27,490 bases of DNA from JAFDVL01 sp043736395 (GCA_043736395.1 JAYTCQ010000253.1:1-27490); one strand, 5' to 3'. Positions 1 through 8,300 are shown, counted from the stretch's first letter. The notes: generated by a model not told the origin, from the letters alone. Numbers and translations are program-made.

Positions 1-57
1 TACTGCGAACTGCGAACTTCCCCCACTGCGAACTCTCTTCGCTGCGAACTTTCCTTA
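1..57. repeat. 16-bp tandem repeat, truncated by window edge
   Basis: The 9-mer CTGCGAACT occurs at 3-11, 10-18, 26-34 and 42-50. The last three copies are exactly 16 bp apart, each followed by a 7-bp pyrimidine-rich variable part, and a fourth unit starts with CTGC at 58. The array lies immediately downstream of, and runs into, the stop codon of the small minus-strand gene that ends at 55. It probably continues beyond the left edge. The function is unknown. It resembles the degenerate phrase repeats found at other gene ends in this window. Confidence 0.75.
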
Positions 58-219
58 CTGCATCAATGTCCACGGCTGATACCAAAGCATCGCGGCAATG
101 ACTGCTGCGACTACGATCATGATGAACCACTTCAGAACTTTGAAGAAAAATTTGGCGATGAACCATCCGGCGATCAGGACAAGAAAGACGGCGATGGCGG
201 TAGAGATGGTAGCGGTCAT
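55..219 (-). CDS. small membrane protein (54 aa)
   Basis: An ATG-initiated 54-codon frame ending in TAA. The product is almost entirely hydrophobic: one long or two short membrane segments (about residues 4-25 and 31-46) separated by a lysine-bearing turn (AKFFFKVLKWF), ending in a Trp/Tyr-rich tail. It starts 12 bp after the stop of the 123-aa gene and is read in the same direction, so it is very likely the last gene of an mgtE operon. Its core aligns with the N-terminal half of the upstream 123-aa protein (K-FF-...-LK-FI-..VV.AV), suggesting a tandem duplication. I do not recognise a named family. The ribosome binding site is weak, so translation may depend on the upstream gene. The stop codon lies beside the 16-bp tandem repeat. 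Confidence 0.6.
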   Translation of the reverse strand: MTATISTAIAVFLVLIAGWFIAKFFFKVLKWFIMIVVAAVIAAMLWYQPWTLMQ

Positions 220-231
220 AATGTAAGCATC

Positions 232-603
232 CTATTTGGTAGCCGCCGGTGATGGCACGGCAGTTGATTCTGCTGCTGGCGGTGTTGGCTCTTTCGGCAT
301 GATTTTATCGCTGACGATGACGTTTTCAATCGGGTAGCGTTTTTTCAGTCCACTGATTTCAACGACGTATTCACCAGCCCGTTTGTCATTAACCACAACC
401 GTTCCGAGAAAACTTTTCGTCTGGACTCCGTAGGCGAGTTTACCAATGACAGGGTCTTTGACTTGCGTGGTTGGCATGAACATATAAATCACGGGAACAG
501 CCAAAACTACGGCGATAATAAAAAATTTCAGGTATTGGTTGAAAAATTTCCAGATCGCCAATCCGATGAGTGCAGTGATGCCTGCTGCTATTAGGTAGTA
601 CAT
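232..603 (-). CDS. membrane-anchored small protein downstream of mgtE (123 aa)
   Basis: The N-terminus carries two adjacent hydrophobic segments (about residues 3-18 and 26-44). A soluble domain of about 55 residues follows, with alternating beta-strand-like pattern (residues about 50-102), and then a Pro/Ala/Ser-rich tail (about 105-123). The likely topology is a membrane anchor with the small domain on one side and a flexible tail. It starts 23 bp after the stop of mgtE and is followed 12 bp later by the 54-aa gene, so all three probably form one transcript. I do not recognise the family and assign no function. A role linked to the magnesium transporter or envelope is only a contextual guess. 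Its N-terminal half resembles the 54-aa protein next to it. Confidence 0.7.
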   Translation of the reverse strand: MYYLIAAGITALIGLAIWKFFNQYLKFFIIAVVLAVPVIYMFMPTTQVKDPVIGKLAYGVQTKSFLGTVVVNDKRAGEYVVEISGLKKRYPIENVIVSDKIMPKEPTPPAAESTAVPSPAATK

Positions 604-626
604 AATAAATCCATCCTATTCAAAAA

Positions 627-2003
627 TTAGACCAAATATTTAATGAGTAAAGTAGCGATTCCGAGAAATGAAAGGAATCCGCCAACGTCGGTGCAAGTTG
701 TGACAAAAACGGTAGAAGCTAAAGCCGGATCAGCTTTGAGCCGTTTCAGAATTAATGGAATGGCAGTTCCGGCGACGCCAGCAATCAGCATATTATTCAA
801 CATCGCCAGCGCGATGATCCCGCCGATCAAACCCATTTTTGCGCTTGGCCCGTACCATAGCCAGACAATCACGGCAGCAACGATTCCGGTGATAAATCCA
901 TTGGCTAACGCGACCATTGCTTCTTTGATAATGACTCTTCGCGCATTATCCCAGGTCACTTCGCCGAGAGCGAGGCCGCGTACGATGACGGCTAAAGTTT
1001 GCGTTCCGGCGTTCCCACCCATCCCAGCCACAATCGGCATCAGTGAAGCGAGAACAGTCACGCGGGCAATTGTTCCTTCAAAAAGATGAACAACCGTCGA
1101 AGCCAGTATCGCGGTCGCCAGATTGACCAATAACCACGGGAGCCGCAAGCGGACAGAACGCATTGGAGCGTTGATGGCGTTGTCCTCGGAACTCACACCA
1201 GCGAGGGCGTAAATATCTTCAGTGGCTTCTTCGCGGATAACGTCGAGCACGTCGTCTACGGTGACGACTCCGGCTAATTTATTTTCAGAATCAACGACCG
1301 GAACACCCAACAAATTGTATCTTGCGACGATGCGCGCAACTTCTTCCTGATCAGTTTCCGTGCGGACGCTGATGACGTCGCTGCTCATAATTTTTCTGAG
1401 CGGCGTCGTGGGCGGAACCAATAATAATTGTCGCAGCGAGACGACACCGACAAGGTGATTGCGGTCGTCAATGATGTACAGATAAAAAACTAGTTCGATG
1501 TCGCTATTGGCTTTTTGAATAGCGGAAACCGCTTCGCCGACGGTCAATTCTTCGTTCAGCGCAAACACGTCCGGCGTCATGATGCGTCCGGCGGTGTCTT
1601 CATCAAAGCTCAGCAATTCCTGCACATCGGTGGACGCTTCGATTTTCATTAAATCGAGTAAGCGTTCACGGATTTCCATTGGGAATTTTTCGACGAATAA
1701 TGCCGCATCGTCAGAGGGCAATTCCTGCAAAACTTTCGCAATGTCTTCCGGCGAAAGTGTATGCAATAAATCAATGCCTTCTTCGACGCCGAATTCGCTC
1801 AAAGAAGCAGCGGCGAGTTCGGGATCAGAATGTGTGAGAGCAGCAAATACAGCGTGACGGTCGAGGTCATTTAGTCCTTGCAGCACCTGCGCCACATCTG
1901 CTGGGCGCCCTTTGTGCAGGACGTTCATCGCACGCGTAATCGCTCCGCGACGTATCATGCGACGAACGGTATCCAGCATTAATGTGACTTTTTGCGACTG
2001 CAT
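627..2003 (-). CDS. mgtE: magnesium transporter MgtE
   Basis: A 458-aa protein with the full MgtE architecture: an alpha-helical superhelical N domain (about residues 20-135), two CBS domains (about 138-200 and 205-262), a connecting helix, and a C-terminal block of five membrane helices (about 290-458). The pore-family signature GMGGNAGTQ is present near residue 335, and TTCTDVGGFLSFLG near the C-terminus contains the conserved Asp of the last helices. In the known family this is a homodimeric inner-membrane Mg2+ channel gated by cytoplasmic Mg2+ through the N and CBS domains. The start is a plausible ATG preceded by a weak AAAGAA site; a second Met at residue 9 is an alternative. It is the first gene of a probable three-gene unit. 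An inverted repeat stands directly upstream. I did not recognise an M-box Mg2+ riboswitch there. Confidence 0.95.
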   Translation of the reverse strand: MQSQKVTLMLDTVRRMIRRGAITRAMNVLHKGRPADVAQVLQGLNDLDRHAVFAALTHSDPELAAASLSEFGVEEGIDLLHTLSPEDIAKVLQELPSDDAALFVEKFPMEIRERLLDLMKIEASTDVQELLSFDEDTAGRIMTPDVFALNEELTVGEAVSAIQKANSDIELVFYLYIIDDRNHLVGVVSLRQLLLVPPTTPLRKIMSSDVISVRTETDQEEVARIVARYNLLGVPVVDSENKLAGVVTVDDVLDVIREEATEDIYALAGVSSEDNAINAPMRSVRLRLPWLLVNLATAILASTVVHLFEGTIARVTVLASLMPIVAGMGGNAGTQTLAVIVRGLALGEVTWDNARRVIIKEAMVALANGFITGIVAAVIVWLWYGPSAKMGLIGGIIALAMLNNMLIAGVAGTAIPLILKRLKADPALASTVFVTTCTDVGGFLSFLGIATLLIKYLV

Positions 2004-2014
2004 AGGTTCTTTAA

Positions 2015-2106
2015 GAGTAGTCGGTAGACGGAAGACAGGAGGCTGTGCATTGCGAGAATCTTCAATATATCGTTATCAACTACTGTCTCCCGTCTCCTGT
2101 CTACTC
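2015..2106. repeat. imperfect inverted repeat upstream of mgtE
   Basis: Two 27-bp arms (2015-2041 and 2080-2106) pair at 22 of 27 positions around a 38-bp spacer. The arms consist of variations on one short phrase, such as GTAGACGG, AGACAGGAG and GAGTAG. The element lies between the ribosome-binding region of mgtE and the terminator of the preceding minus-strand unit. It would therefore be in the mgtE leader RNA if the promoter lies upstream of it. Its function is unknown: leader hairpin, mobile-element remnant and processing signal are all possible. Confidence 0.7.
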
Positions 2107-2121
2107 TTCATCATTTAATAT

Positions 2122-2166
2122 ATAAAATAAAAAAGGACGAAAGATGAATTGCAAAATCTTTCGTCC
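2122..2166 (-). terminator. intrinsic terminator of the DUF6677 unit
   Basis: Read on the minus strand, an 11-bp perfect stem (2156-2166 with 2135-2145, GGACGAAAGAT type) with a 10-nt loop is followed by a U-rich run ending near 2122. It lies about 30 bp after the stop codon of the 58-aa gene, so it closes that two-gene unit before mgtE. Confidence 0.9.
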
Positions 2167-2196
2167 CTTCGCGCTGTACGGCGATTTTACGAAAAA

Positions 2197-2373
2197 TTAT
2201 CGTGGAAGAAAATAGATTAACCAGGCAATGCCAAAACCGATCCCGACGAAGGAAAAGAAAACTTTGACGCCGTAAAGCAGGCGTTCCATCGGCGTGCTAT
2301 GTTCTGAAGAAATAACCGCAAACACAATCCCAACCAATGCGCTGAAGGCAACCATCGAAGTGAAGTGGCTCAT
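2197..2373 (-). CDS. small membrane protein coupled to DUF6677-like gene (58 aa)
   Basis: An ATG-initiated 58-codon frame whose start overlaps the stop of the upstream gene in an ATGA arrangement (2370-2373), a classic sign of translational coupling. The product has two hydrophobic stretches (about residues 6-22 and 38-56) separated by a short polar loop, so it should be a two-helix membrane protein. A clear intrinsic terminator follows about 30 bp downstream. I do not recognise a family. The strict coupling suggests it works with the upstream membrane protein. Confidence 0.75.
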   Translation of the reverse strand: MSHFTSMVAFSALVGIVFAVISSEHSTPMERLLYGVKVFFSFVGIGFGIAWLIYFLPR

Positions 2374-2789
2374 TTTTTCCTCCCGATGGCGATGTCAAAA
2401 GCGTCCATCGCGGCGAGAAAGTTGCAGGCACCGGCGATTGCCAGAAAAGTCTTTCCGTACTCGAAGGTCTGTGCCGCAGTATCTCCAGTAAACGCGTAGC
2501 CCGTCGCCATACAAATAAAATACGGCAATCCAAGTCCGATGTTCAGAGCAGAGAAAACCCAGGTCAATTTATCTTCGGCGACCGGAGTGAATAAATTGCC
2601 CTTCATCATTACTCCCAAAATAAACATGGTAACAATGCTGAAAGCGAGTAAAGCGCCGCGCACCCATTTGCCCTGCACAAAATGTCCAAGTCCGGGGAAC
2701 ACGAGAGCCGCAATTGAGACCATTGCCGAACGAGCGGGCGACGTTTCAGGCGTAGAAGTTAGTTGAGTTTGCAAATTTGTTTCCGCCAA
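2370..2789 (-). CDS. DUF6677-like multi-pass membrane protein
   Basis: A 139-aa protein. A polar N-terminus of about 22 residues is followed by three to four membrane segments (about 24-40, 47-62, 76-95 and 107-125). The first segment carries ALVFPGLGHFVQGKWVRGA, a Gly/Pro-rich turn typical of TM2/DUF6677-type proteins, where the small-membrane-protein fold is known but the function is not. The only in-frame start giving this length is TTG at 2787-2789, which has a stop codon immediately before it and no clear ribosome binding site. A start at the internal Met23 would remove the polar tail. The 3' end overlaps the 58-aa gene by four bases. Confidence 0.75.
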   Translation of the reverse strand: MAETNLQTQLTSTPETSPARSAMVSIAALVFPGLGHFVQGKWVRGALLAFSIVTMFILGVMMKGNLFTPVAEDKLTWVFSALNIGLGLPYFICMATGYAFTGDTAAQTFEYGKTFLAIAGACNFLAAMDAFDIAIGRKK

Positions 2790-2850
2790 TCATAAATTTA
2801 GAGTAAGTCGCCATTCTAGGAAGCGGGCAGAGGGCTGTCAATGCGTCACC

Positions 2851-2918
2851 GTTCAGAGTCACGCATTTATGCGTGTAAGTATTTAAAAATGTACACACGT
2901 AAATGCGTCATCCTGAAC
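2851..2918. repeat. inverted repeat at the 3' end of the DUF4440 gene
   Basis: Arms 2851-2877 and 2892-2918 (27 bp each) pair at 22 positions around a 14-bp AT-rich loop. The right arm ends two bases from the DUF4440 stop codon, so the hairpin forms at once after the coding sequence on the minus strand. There is no long U-tract after it. It may end or protect the transcript 3' end, or be an inserted palindromic element. A nearby GTCAC/ATGCGTCA repeat offers an alternative pairing. Confidence 0.7.
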
Positions 2919-2920
2919 AA

Positions 2921-3379
2921 TTAATCCGAAGACGAATGATCATGGATGATTTTCCATCCGTCATTGAACTGTCGCAAAATTAGCGTATACAGCCCGCCTA
3001 ATTTTTTTCCATCTGACAAAACTAGATCAAAGCGCCCGCTCACAAAAGCGGCTTTTTTGCCGATCATTTCCACTTCGATTTGGCTGAATGTCAGCTTTCC
3101 CATCTCTTTACCTTCGGATTGATAGGTTTGGCGGTAGCGTTCCAGTACTCCATCGTAACCAGCTCTTTTCACTCCGCCTGAAAAAAATGTCAGCTTTGGT
3201 GACCGCCAATAACCCTTCATAAATTCTTCAAGATTCCCCTTATTCCAGGCATCTTTTTGCGTTTCGAGAACGGCGAGTATTTCGGATTGTGGATTTTGGA
3301 TTGCGGGTTTTTTTGTGGCGTAGGCAGTGAAGTTGAGAAAAATTGTCAGGGCGAAAAGTAGAAATAATTTTGTTTTCAT
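2921..3379 (-). CDS. exported NTF2-like protein (DUF4440/SnoaL type)
   Basis: A 152-aa product with a signal peptide (MKTKLFLLFALTIFLNFTAYA) followed by a single NTF2-like alpha+beta domain, about residues 30-152. Family-like features are AVLETQKDAWNKGNLEEFM at the first helix, a YWRSPKLTFFSGG strand, a GYDGVLERYRQTY helix, and the strand-ending WKIIHDHSS. DUF4440/SnoaL-like proteins have a small cone-shaped pocket that serves as an enzyme or ligand-binding module; the substrate here cannot be read from sequence. The frame is open further upstream to 3640, but that part lies inside a hairpin repeat element. The start at 3377-3379 is fixed by AAAGAGGA six bases away and by the signal peptide. 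Confidence 0.88.
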   Translation of the reverse strand: MKTKLFLLFALTIFLNFTAYATKKPAIQNPQSEILAVLETQKDAWNKGNLEEFMKGYWRSPKLTFFSGGVKRAGYDGVLERYRQTYQSEGKEMGKLTFSQIEVEMIGKKAAFVSGRFDLVLSDGKKLGGLYTLILRQFNDGWKIIHDHSSSD

Positions 3380-3385
3380 TAAATT

Positions 3386-3393
3386 TCCTCTTT
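3386..3393 (-). promoter_or_regulatory. ribosome binding site fixing the DUF4440 start
   Basis: On the minus strand this reads AAAGAGGA, six bases before the ATG at 3377-3379. It decides between this start and a much longer upstream frame. The compound hairpin element begins at the very next base (3394). Confidence 0.85.
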
Positions 3394-3578
3394 GTCGCAT
3401 CGCGACAATTGAATTTAGCCGTGGCGTTTCAACCCACGGTTCGCGGATGGTCAATAAATTTCGCGTCACGTCAGTGACGCCTGAATTCAATCGTCGCTGA
3501 CGCGACGAAGGGAATAAATATTCCCTATTTCCCGTGGGTTGAAACGCCACGGCTAAATTCAGACGTCGCAATGCGACG
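3394..3578. repeat. compound REP/BIME- or MITE-like palindromic element
   Basis: A 30-bp perfect inverted repeat (3410-3439 with 3532-3561; core GTGGCGTTTCAACCCACGG) is bracketed by two small hairpins (3394-3406, GTCGC-ATC-GCGAC; 3564-3578, CGTCGC-AAT-GCGACG). Inside are three more perfect hairpins: 3463-3480 (GCGTCAC-GTCA-GTGACGC), 3492-3507 (CGTCGC-TGAC-GCGACG) and 3510-3525 (GGGAATA-AA-TATTCCC). This nested design is typical of REP/BIME clusters mobilised by RAYT-type Y1 transposases, or of MITEs. No transposase is present, so the mobiliser would act in trans. The element fills most of the gap between two divergent genes. Confidence 0.85.
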
Positions 3579-3661
3579 AAAGCCACTCTTAACGGCTTAG
3601 CGATTTTTATTTTCTCTGATAGAATTCGCCAGAAGTTCAACCACTCTGGAGAAAACCATTA

Positions 3662-4921
3662 ATGTACAAATTTCATTGTCTCTGCATCATCGCAGCAGTC
3701 TTTCTTTTTACCAATAGCTTTCCTAACAACACTACCGTCATGGCGCAAACAAATAACTTTACGCAAACACTCACCAGTGTCGAACGCAATATTCATCTCG
3801 ATACCTGGCAAATTTCAAATCGGGATTTTAAGGACGAACGTTCCTGGTCAGTCCAGAAATATACGCTGCACGGCGGCAAGCAGGAAGGCGTAGACCTCAT
3901 CGTCGTCAATAACGGCAAGCTCACATTTTCTGTGATTCCAACCCGTGGAATGGGCATTGCGAAAGTTGTGATGGGCGATGTGACACTCGGCTGGAATTCT
4001 CCGGTCAAAGAAATCGTGCATCCGCAACACATCAATTTGGAGAGTCGCGGCGGCCTCGGCTGGCTTGAAGGATTCAATGAAATGATGGTGCGCTGCGGGC
4101 TGGAATGGGCCGGGCATCCGGGCAAAGATAAATTTATCAATAACACTGGCGACGAAGCCGAGATGGATTTGACTGTCCACGGAAAAATCGGCAATACGCC
4201 CGCTTCCGAAGTCGAAGTCGTGATTGACGCGGATCATCGCATTCGTGTTCGCGGGCGCGTTGATGAGCGAATGTTTTACGGCCCGAAATTAGAGCTATGG
4301 ACAGAGATTTCTACGGAGCCGATGAGCAGCAGTGTTCGCATTGAAGACACCATCAAAAATTTCAGCGCTTACGAATCAGAATTCCAGATTATTTATCATG
4401 CGAACTACGGGCCGCCATTGCTGGAGAAAGGATCGCAGTTCGTCGCCGCCGTGAAAGAAATTCGTCCGTTTAATTCGCACGCCGCGAAAAGCCTGAATCA
4501 ATACGCGGATTATGCCGCGCCGACGAAAGGATTTGTCGAGCAGGTTTACGGCGTGATTCCGTTCGCTGATGCAAAAAATAATACGTCCGTAATGCTGCAT
4601 AATCCCGCCGCTGACAAAGCTGTGATGATGAATTATGACACGTCAACGCTGCCGTATTTTACGCTTTGGAAAAATACGAGTGCAATCGAAGAAGGCTATG
4701 TGACAGGCTTGGAACCTGCGACCGGATTCCCGTCAAATCGTAGCATCGAACGCAAAGCCGGGCGTGTCCCGAAATTAAAGCCAAGCGAATCCCGAAAATT
4801 CACGCTGGAAGTTTCCATCCTGAATTCCAAAGAACAAGTGCAACAAGGCAAAGCAAAAATTGTGGCTTTGCAGGCAGGGAAGCCGACGAAATTTAATCCT
4901 GAACTAATTCGACCGGAGTAA
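3662..4921 (+). CDS. exported DUF4432 (aldose-1-epimerase-like) protein
   Basis: A 419-aa protein. The N-terminal hydrophobic stretch (about residues 5-20) with a possible cleavage after MAQ (near 29) indicates export, which is unusual because many DUF4432 proteins are cytoplasmic. The remainder (about 40-400) matches the galactose-mutarotase-like beta-sandwich of DUF4432. Hallmarks are FSVIPTRGMGI near residue 92, FNEMMVRCGLEWAGHPG near 140, and GYVTGLEPATGFPSNRSIER near 345-365. The family is thought to bind or isomerise sugars, but a precise reaction is not established. A GGAGA ribosome binding site precedes the ATG. It is divergent from the DUF4440 gene across the compound repeat element, and its promoter must lie within or next to that element. 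A sugar mutarotase (RhaM) also lies at the other end of the window. Confidence 0.88.
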   Translation: MYKFHCLCIIAAVFLFTNSFPNNTTVMAQTNNFTQTLTSVERNIHLDTWQISNRDFKDERSWSVQKYTLHGGKQEGVDLIVVNNGKLTFSVIPTRGMGIAKVVMGDVTLGWNSPVKEIVHPQHINLESRGGLGWLEGFNEMMVRCGLEWAGHPGKDKFINNTGDEAEMDLTVHGKIGNTPASEVEVVIDADHRIRVRGRVDERMFYGPKLELWTEISTEPMSSSVRIEDTIKNFSAYESEFQIIYHANYGPPLLEKGSQFVAAVKEIRPFNSHAAKSLNQYADYAAPTKGFVEQVYGVIPFADAKNNTSVMLHNPAADKAVMMNYDTSTLPYFTLWKNTSAIEEGYVTGLEPATGFPSNRSIERKAGRVPKLKPSESRKFTLEVSILNSKEQVQQGKAKIVALQAGKPTKFNPELIRPE

Positions 4922-5099
4922 GTGGAAGTGCAGGTAGTATGACTGGAGTGTGACCAACGAATTTCGCGCCGGAAACTAACTGATACGTTCCCGTGCCCTC
5001 CGCGTCGCGTCCATTGCACATGTTCACTAATAACTGAGGTTTCTTGAACTCCGTCGCCACTTGATCGCTGAGGACTTGGCGAAAATACCGTTGACGAAG
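4893..5099 (-). pseudogene. possible C-terminal gene remnant
   Basis: On the minus strand a 68-codon frame is open from 5099 (preceded in frame by TAA at 5100-5102) to a TAA at 4893-4895. It has no start codon and no ribosome binding site. The translation looks like the tail of a secreted protein: LVNMCNGRDAEGTGTYQLVS, then KFVGHTPVILPALPLTPVEL. Its end overlaps the convergent DUF4432 gene by 29 bp. I do not recognise the family, and a chance open frame remains possible. Confidence 0.35.
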
Positions 5100-5322
5100 T
5101 TATGATGTTTCGGTAAATTATTATCTGTAAATTTTTTCTCACCTCCGGCAGCTCACTTTCTGAAAACTTTTACTCATTAACAGTTTCTCCTGTTTTGCAT
5201 AGTTCCGGTTGAAGCGCAGCAGGATTGGTCTCTTCTTTCCGCCTACTCCCCTTGGTGATTGTCGCATCTCGCTTGCAGGCAATGTGGATGGTGTTTATCC
5301 CTTTTTTCATTGCTGATCTATT
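5100..5322. other. leader region of the giant gene, no clear signals
   Basis: With the possible remnant this makes a 401-bp gap after the DUF4432 gene. I see no convincing promoter hexamers, terminator or ribosome binding site before the ATG at 5323. An in-frame TGA nine bases upstream confirms that no longer start exists. The region just before the ATG is T-rich. Confidence 0.4.
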
Positions 5323-8300
5323 ATGTCGTTCCTCACACGTCGTTTCTCCAAGGCTCGCTTACCTTTGCTCACCCTTTTAATTTTGGCTGGACTGCTCATC
5401 GGCTTTGGTGTGTGGGCGGCAGTTGAGACCAGGTTAATTGCTAATCCACGGCGTTTATTTGCGACCACCGCACCGAAGCCGGTAACTGTTGCTGCGCCGC
5501 TGATTACTGCGACGAAAACGGCTACGCTGGCGACGGATGTGAACAGTAATGGTTTTGTGAATCCGGGCGACACGCTGATGTATTCGGTCGTCGTCGGCAA
5601 CAGTGGCACCGATGCAACAGGTGTCTCTTTTAGCGATACGCTTGATGCCAATCTGACGTTGGTCGGTGGCTCGGTAATGGCCTCGCCCGTGGCGGTTGAC
5701 GACAGCTACCCTTGCACGGGCAACCTTTCCATTTCGATTCCCGCTGGTTCTGGTGTGCTCGCTAACGATTACCTAGGTCTCAATCCCCTGGCGACGATTA
5801 CCGCTTCCGCCACAACCAGCACCAATGGCGGGACGGTCGCGGTGATGAGTGATGGTTCGTTTACCTATGAACCGACCGCCGGATACACTGGCACGGACAC
5901 CTTCACTTACACGCTGATGAACAGCACTGGTAGCAGCACCGGCACTGTGAGTATCACGGTCTCCAACAAGGTTTGGTTTATCAACAATGCCGCCGCAAGT
6001 TGCACGACGGCGGCGGCTGGATGCGGGCGTTTCTCGCACCCTTACAGCAGTCTTTCCAGTTTTATCACGGCCAATCCAGATGCGTCCGGCGACCGGATTT
6101 TCATCTATCAGGGGTCAAGCAGTTATTCAGGCGCGCTGACTTTGAAGACCAATGAGCGATTGATTGGGCAAGGCGATGCGCTCGACGCAACCACGCTCGG
6201 CTTCACGCCCGCAGCGAATGGCCCAACGCTGCCCAGCGCCACCGCCAAGCCCACGCTCACCAACACGCTCACACTGGCGCAGGGCGTGACTGTTCTGGCG
6301 ATTAGTATGTCCACCGGAGCCAGCACGGGCATCATCGGTTCCGGCGGTCTCACGGGTCTCACAGTGGGCGATTCGCCCACGACGGCGACGAATGGGATCA
6401 CGGTCACGACCACGACTGGCACAACGGTTTCGCTCAATAATGTCGGCGGCAATTTCACGTTCCGCAGTCTTTCAGCCAACGGCGCGACCACCGGCCTCGC
6501 GCTGACCAGCACGCCCGCGAGTCTCAATTTCACTGTCACAGGCGATAACAGCGGCTTTGCCAATGGCTCTGGCGGAACCATCCAAAACATCACGGGCGGC
6601 GTGCTCGGCAATGCTCCGGCCTACTTTCTCACGGCCAGCGGCGTGGTCACTTTGAAGTCCATGAATATGGCGATCACCGTGAATGCGTTCTCAGGCATGC
6701 ATGTGGATAACAATGCTGGCGGAACGATTACGGTGAACGTTACGGGCTGCACCTTCACGGGTGTGCAGGCTGGCAACTCTGTGCAGAACAAGGCGCTGCT
6801 GCAATTCGAAGGCGGCAACACCGGCGGCGGTGCCGCGAACATCACGGCTAACGTGCAGAACTCCTTCTTTTTTGACAACCGAACCTACGGGGTCGCGGCG
6901 ATTGCGGCAGGCGATTCCATGATGAATGTGACGCTGAATCAGTCCGGCTTCGGCACCGAGGTGAACACGGGCGCGCCGGTCAATCAACCCGGCACGACGA
7001 TCACCAACCCGCCGCCGTTCAGTGCGCTGATCAGCAACAGCAGCAACGCCAAGGTTGACTATTCGATCACCAATAACACCTTCTGGGGCGCCGACGGTTT
7101 GAAAGGAGCGCTTTATGCGGTAACTATCAGCGGCGCGACTAACGTCGCATCTTCGCGCCTGAACGGCACGATTAGCGGCAATAAGATTGGTAAGACAGGC
7201 GTGGTCGGCTCGGGCTGTTCGAGCAATTGTGCGGGTATCGGATTGTTGCCGGGAACGGGCGGAACCTTCAATGCTACCGTGACCAATAACGACATCCGTC
7301 AGGTAAGTGCCTTCGGCATTAACTTCGTCAACTCTGTCACCGGCGCAAATGGTACGTCAATCGGTCGTATCACGAACAATACCATTGCCGAACCTGACAT
7401 AACCTTAATGCCGCTCTTTATACGCGGCATTGTGGTCGCAGATGGTAACAGCGGCGGCTCTACCGCCAATTGGTGTGCGGAGGTCACCGGCAACAATATC
7501 AGCGGTTCGTGGCAGGCAGGCTTTTTCATCCGCATTACGTCAAATAACACCACCGGTATTCTGACGATCCCCGGTCTTACCCCGACAACGGGAGCGACAG
7601 CGGCGCAGGTGAATAGCTACATTCAGGGGCTGAATACGCTGCCCGCCAACAGCGTCGGTACCACCGTCGGTACGGGGCCGATCAACGGCGGCTCGCCTTG
7701 TCCCCTGCTGCTTGCCGATGGCGGCATCTGGGCCACAGCGGATATCTTCTCGTGGCTGACAAGCCCTGTTGCCAACCTGTATTCAACTGGCAGCGCCCCG
7801 GCGCTTGCCGTCAACGTTGCTTCCGCCGCCAGCCACAGCAGCGTCAATCAGCCTGTCGTTACGCCCGCCGCCAACACCATCACCTCGCTCAGCCAACAGC
7901 AACTCGACTCAATCGTCGCTGCGGTCATTGCACGGTGGTCAGCCGCTGGCTTAACGCGCGAACAGCTTGCTTTCTTGCGCGGCCTCAAATTCCAGATCAT
8001 TGATTTGCCCGGCGCTTATCTCAGTGAAGCCGATGGCGACCGCATTCTGGTTGATCGCGACGCGGGTGGTAACGGCTGGTTCATCGGTGCCAATGCGCTG
8101 GATGAGGCAGACTTTGCGCATGCGGCTTCGGCCACACGGCGCTATACCGATCCGAGTGGCGCGCCCGCCGGGCGCATTGATCTACTCACGGCCATTTTGC
8201 ATGAAACGGGACATTGCCTGGGCCTCGATGATTCCTACGCTCAGTCAGACCGTGACAATCTGATGTACGGTTATTTGACGATGGGCGAGCGACGCTTGCC

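Noticed and set aside
1..60. CRISPR array
   Set aside because: The repeat core is only 9 bp with 7-bp similar spacers. CRISPR repeats and spacers are about 25-40 bp, and there are no cas genes.
2004..2120. Mg2+-sensing M-box riboswitch before mgtE
   Set aside because: The region is too short and shows only the phrase-built inverted repeat. None of the M-box conserved segments is recognisable.
2297..2533. 78-codon minus-strand frame
   Set aside because: It overlaps the DUF6677-like gene and the coupled 58-aa gene in another frame. Its translation is rich in Arg/Trp/Cys and has no ribosome binding site.
3394..3578. Bidirectional transcription terminator
   Set aside because: It lies between divergent gene starts, has many separate hairpins and has no U-tracts. 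A repeat element fits better.
3380..3640. N-terminal extension of the DUF4440 gene (in-frame start at 3640)
   Set aside because: The extension is translated repeat DNA from the hairpin element. A strong ribosome binding site and a signal peptide both support the start at 3379.
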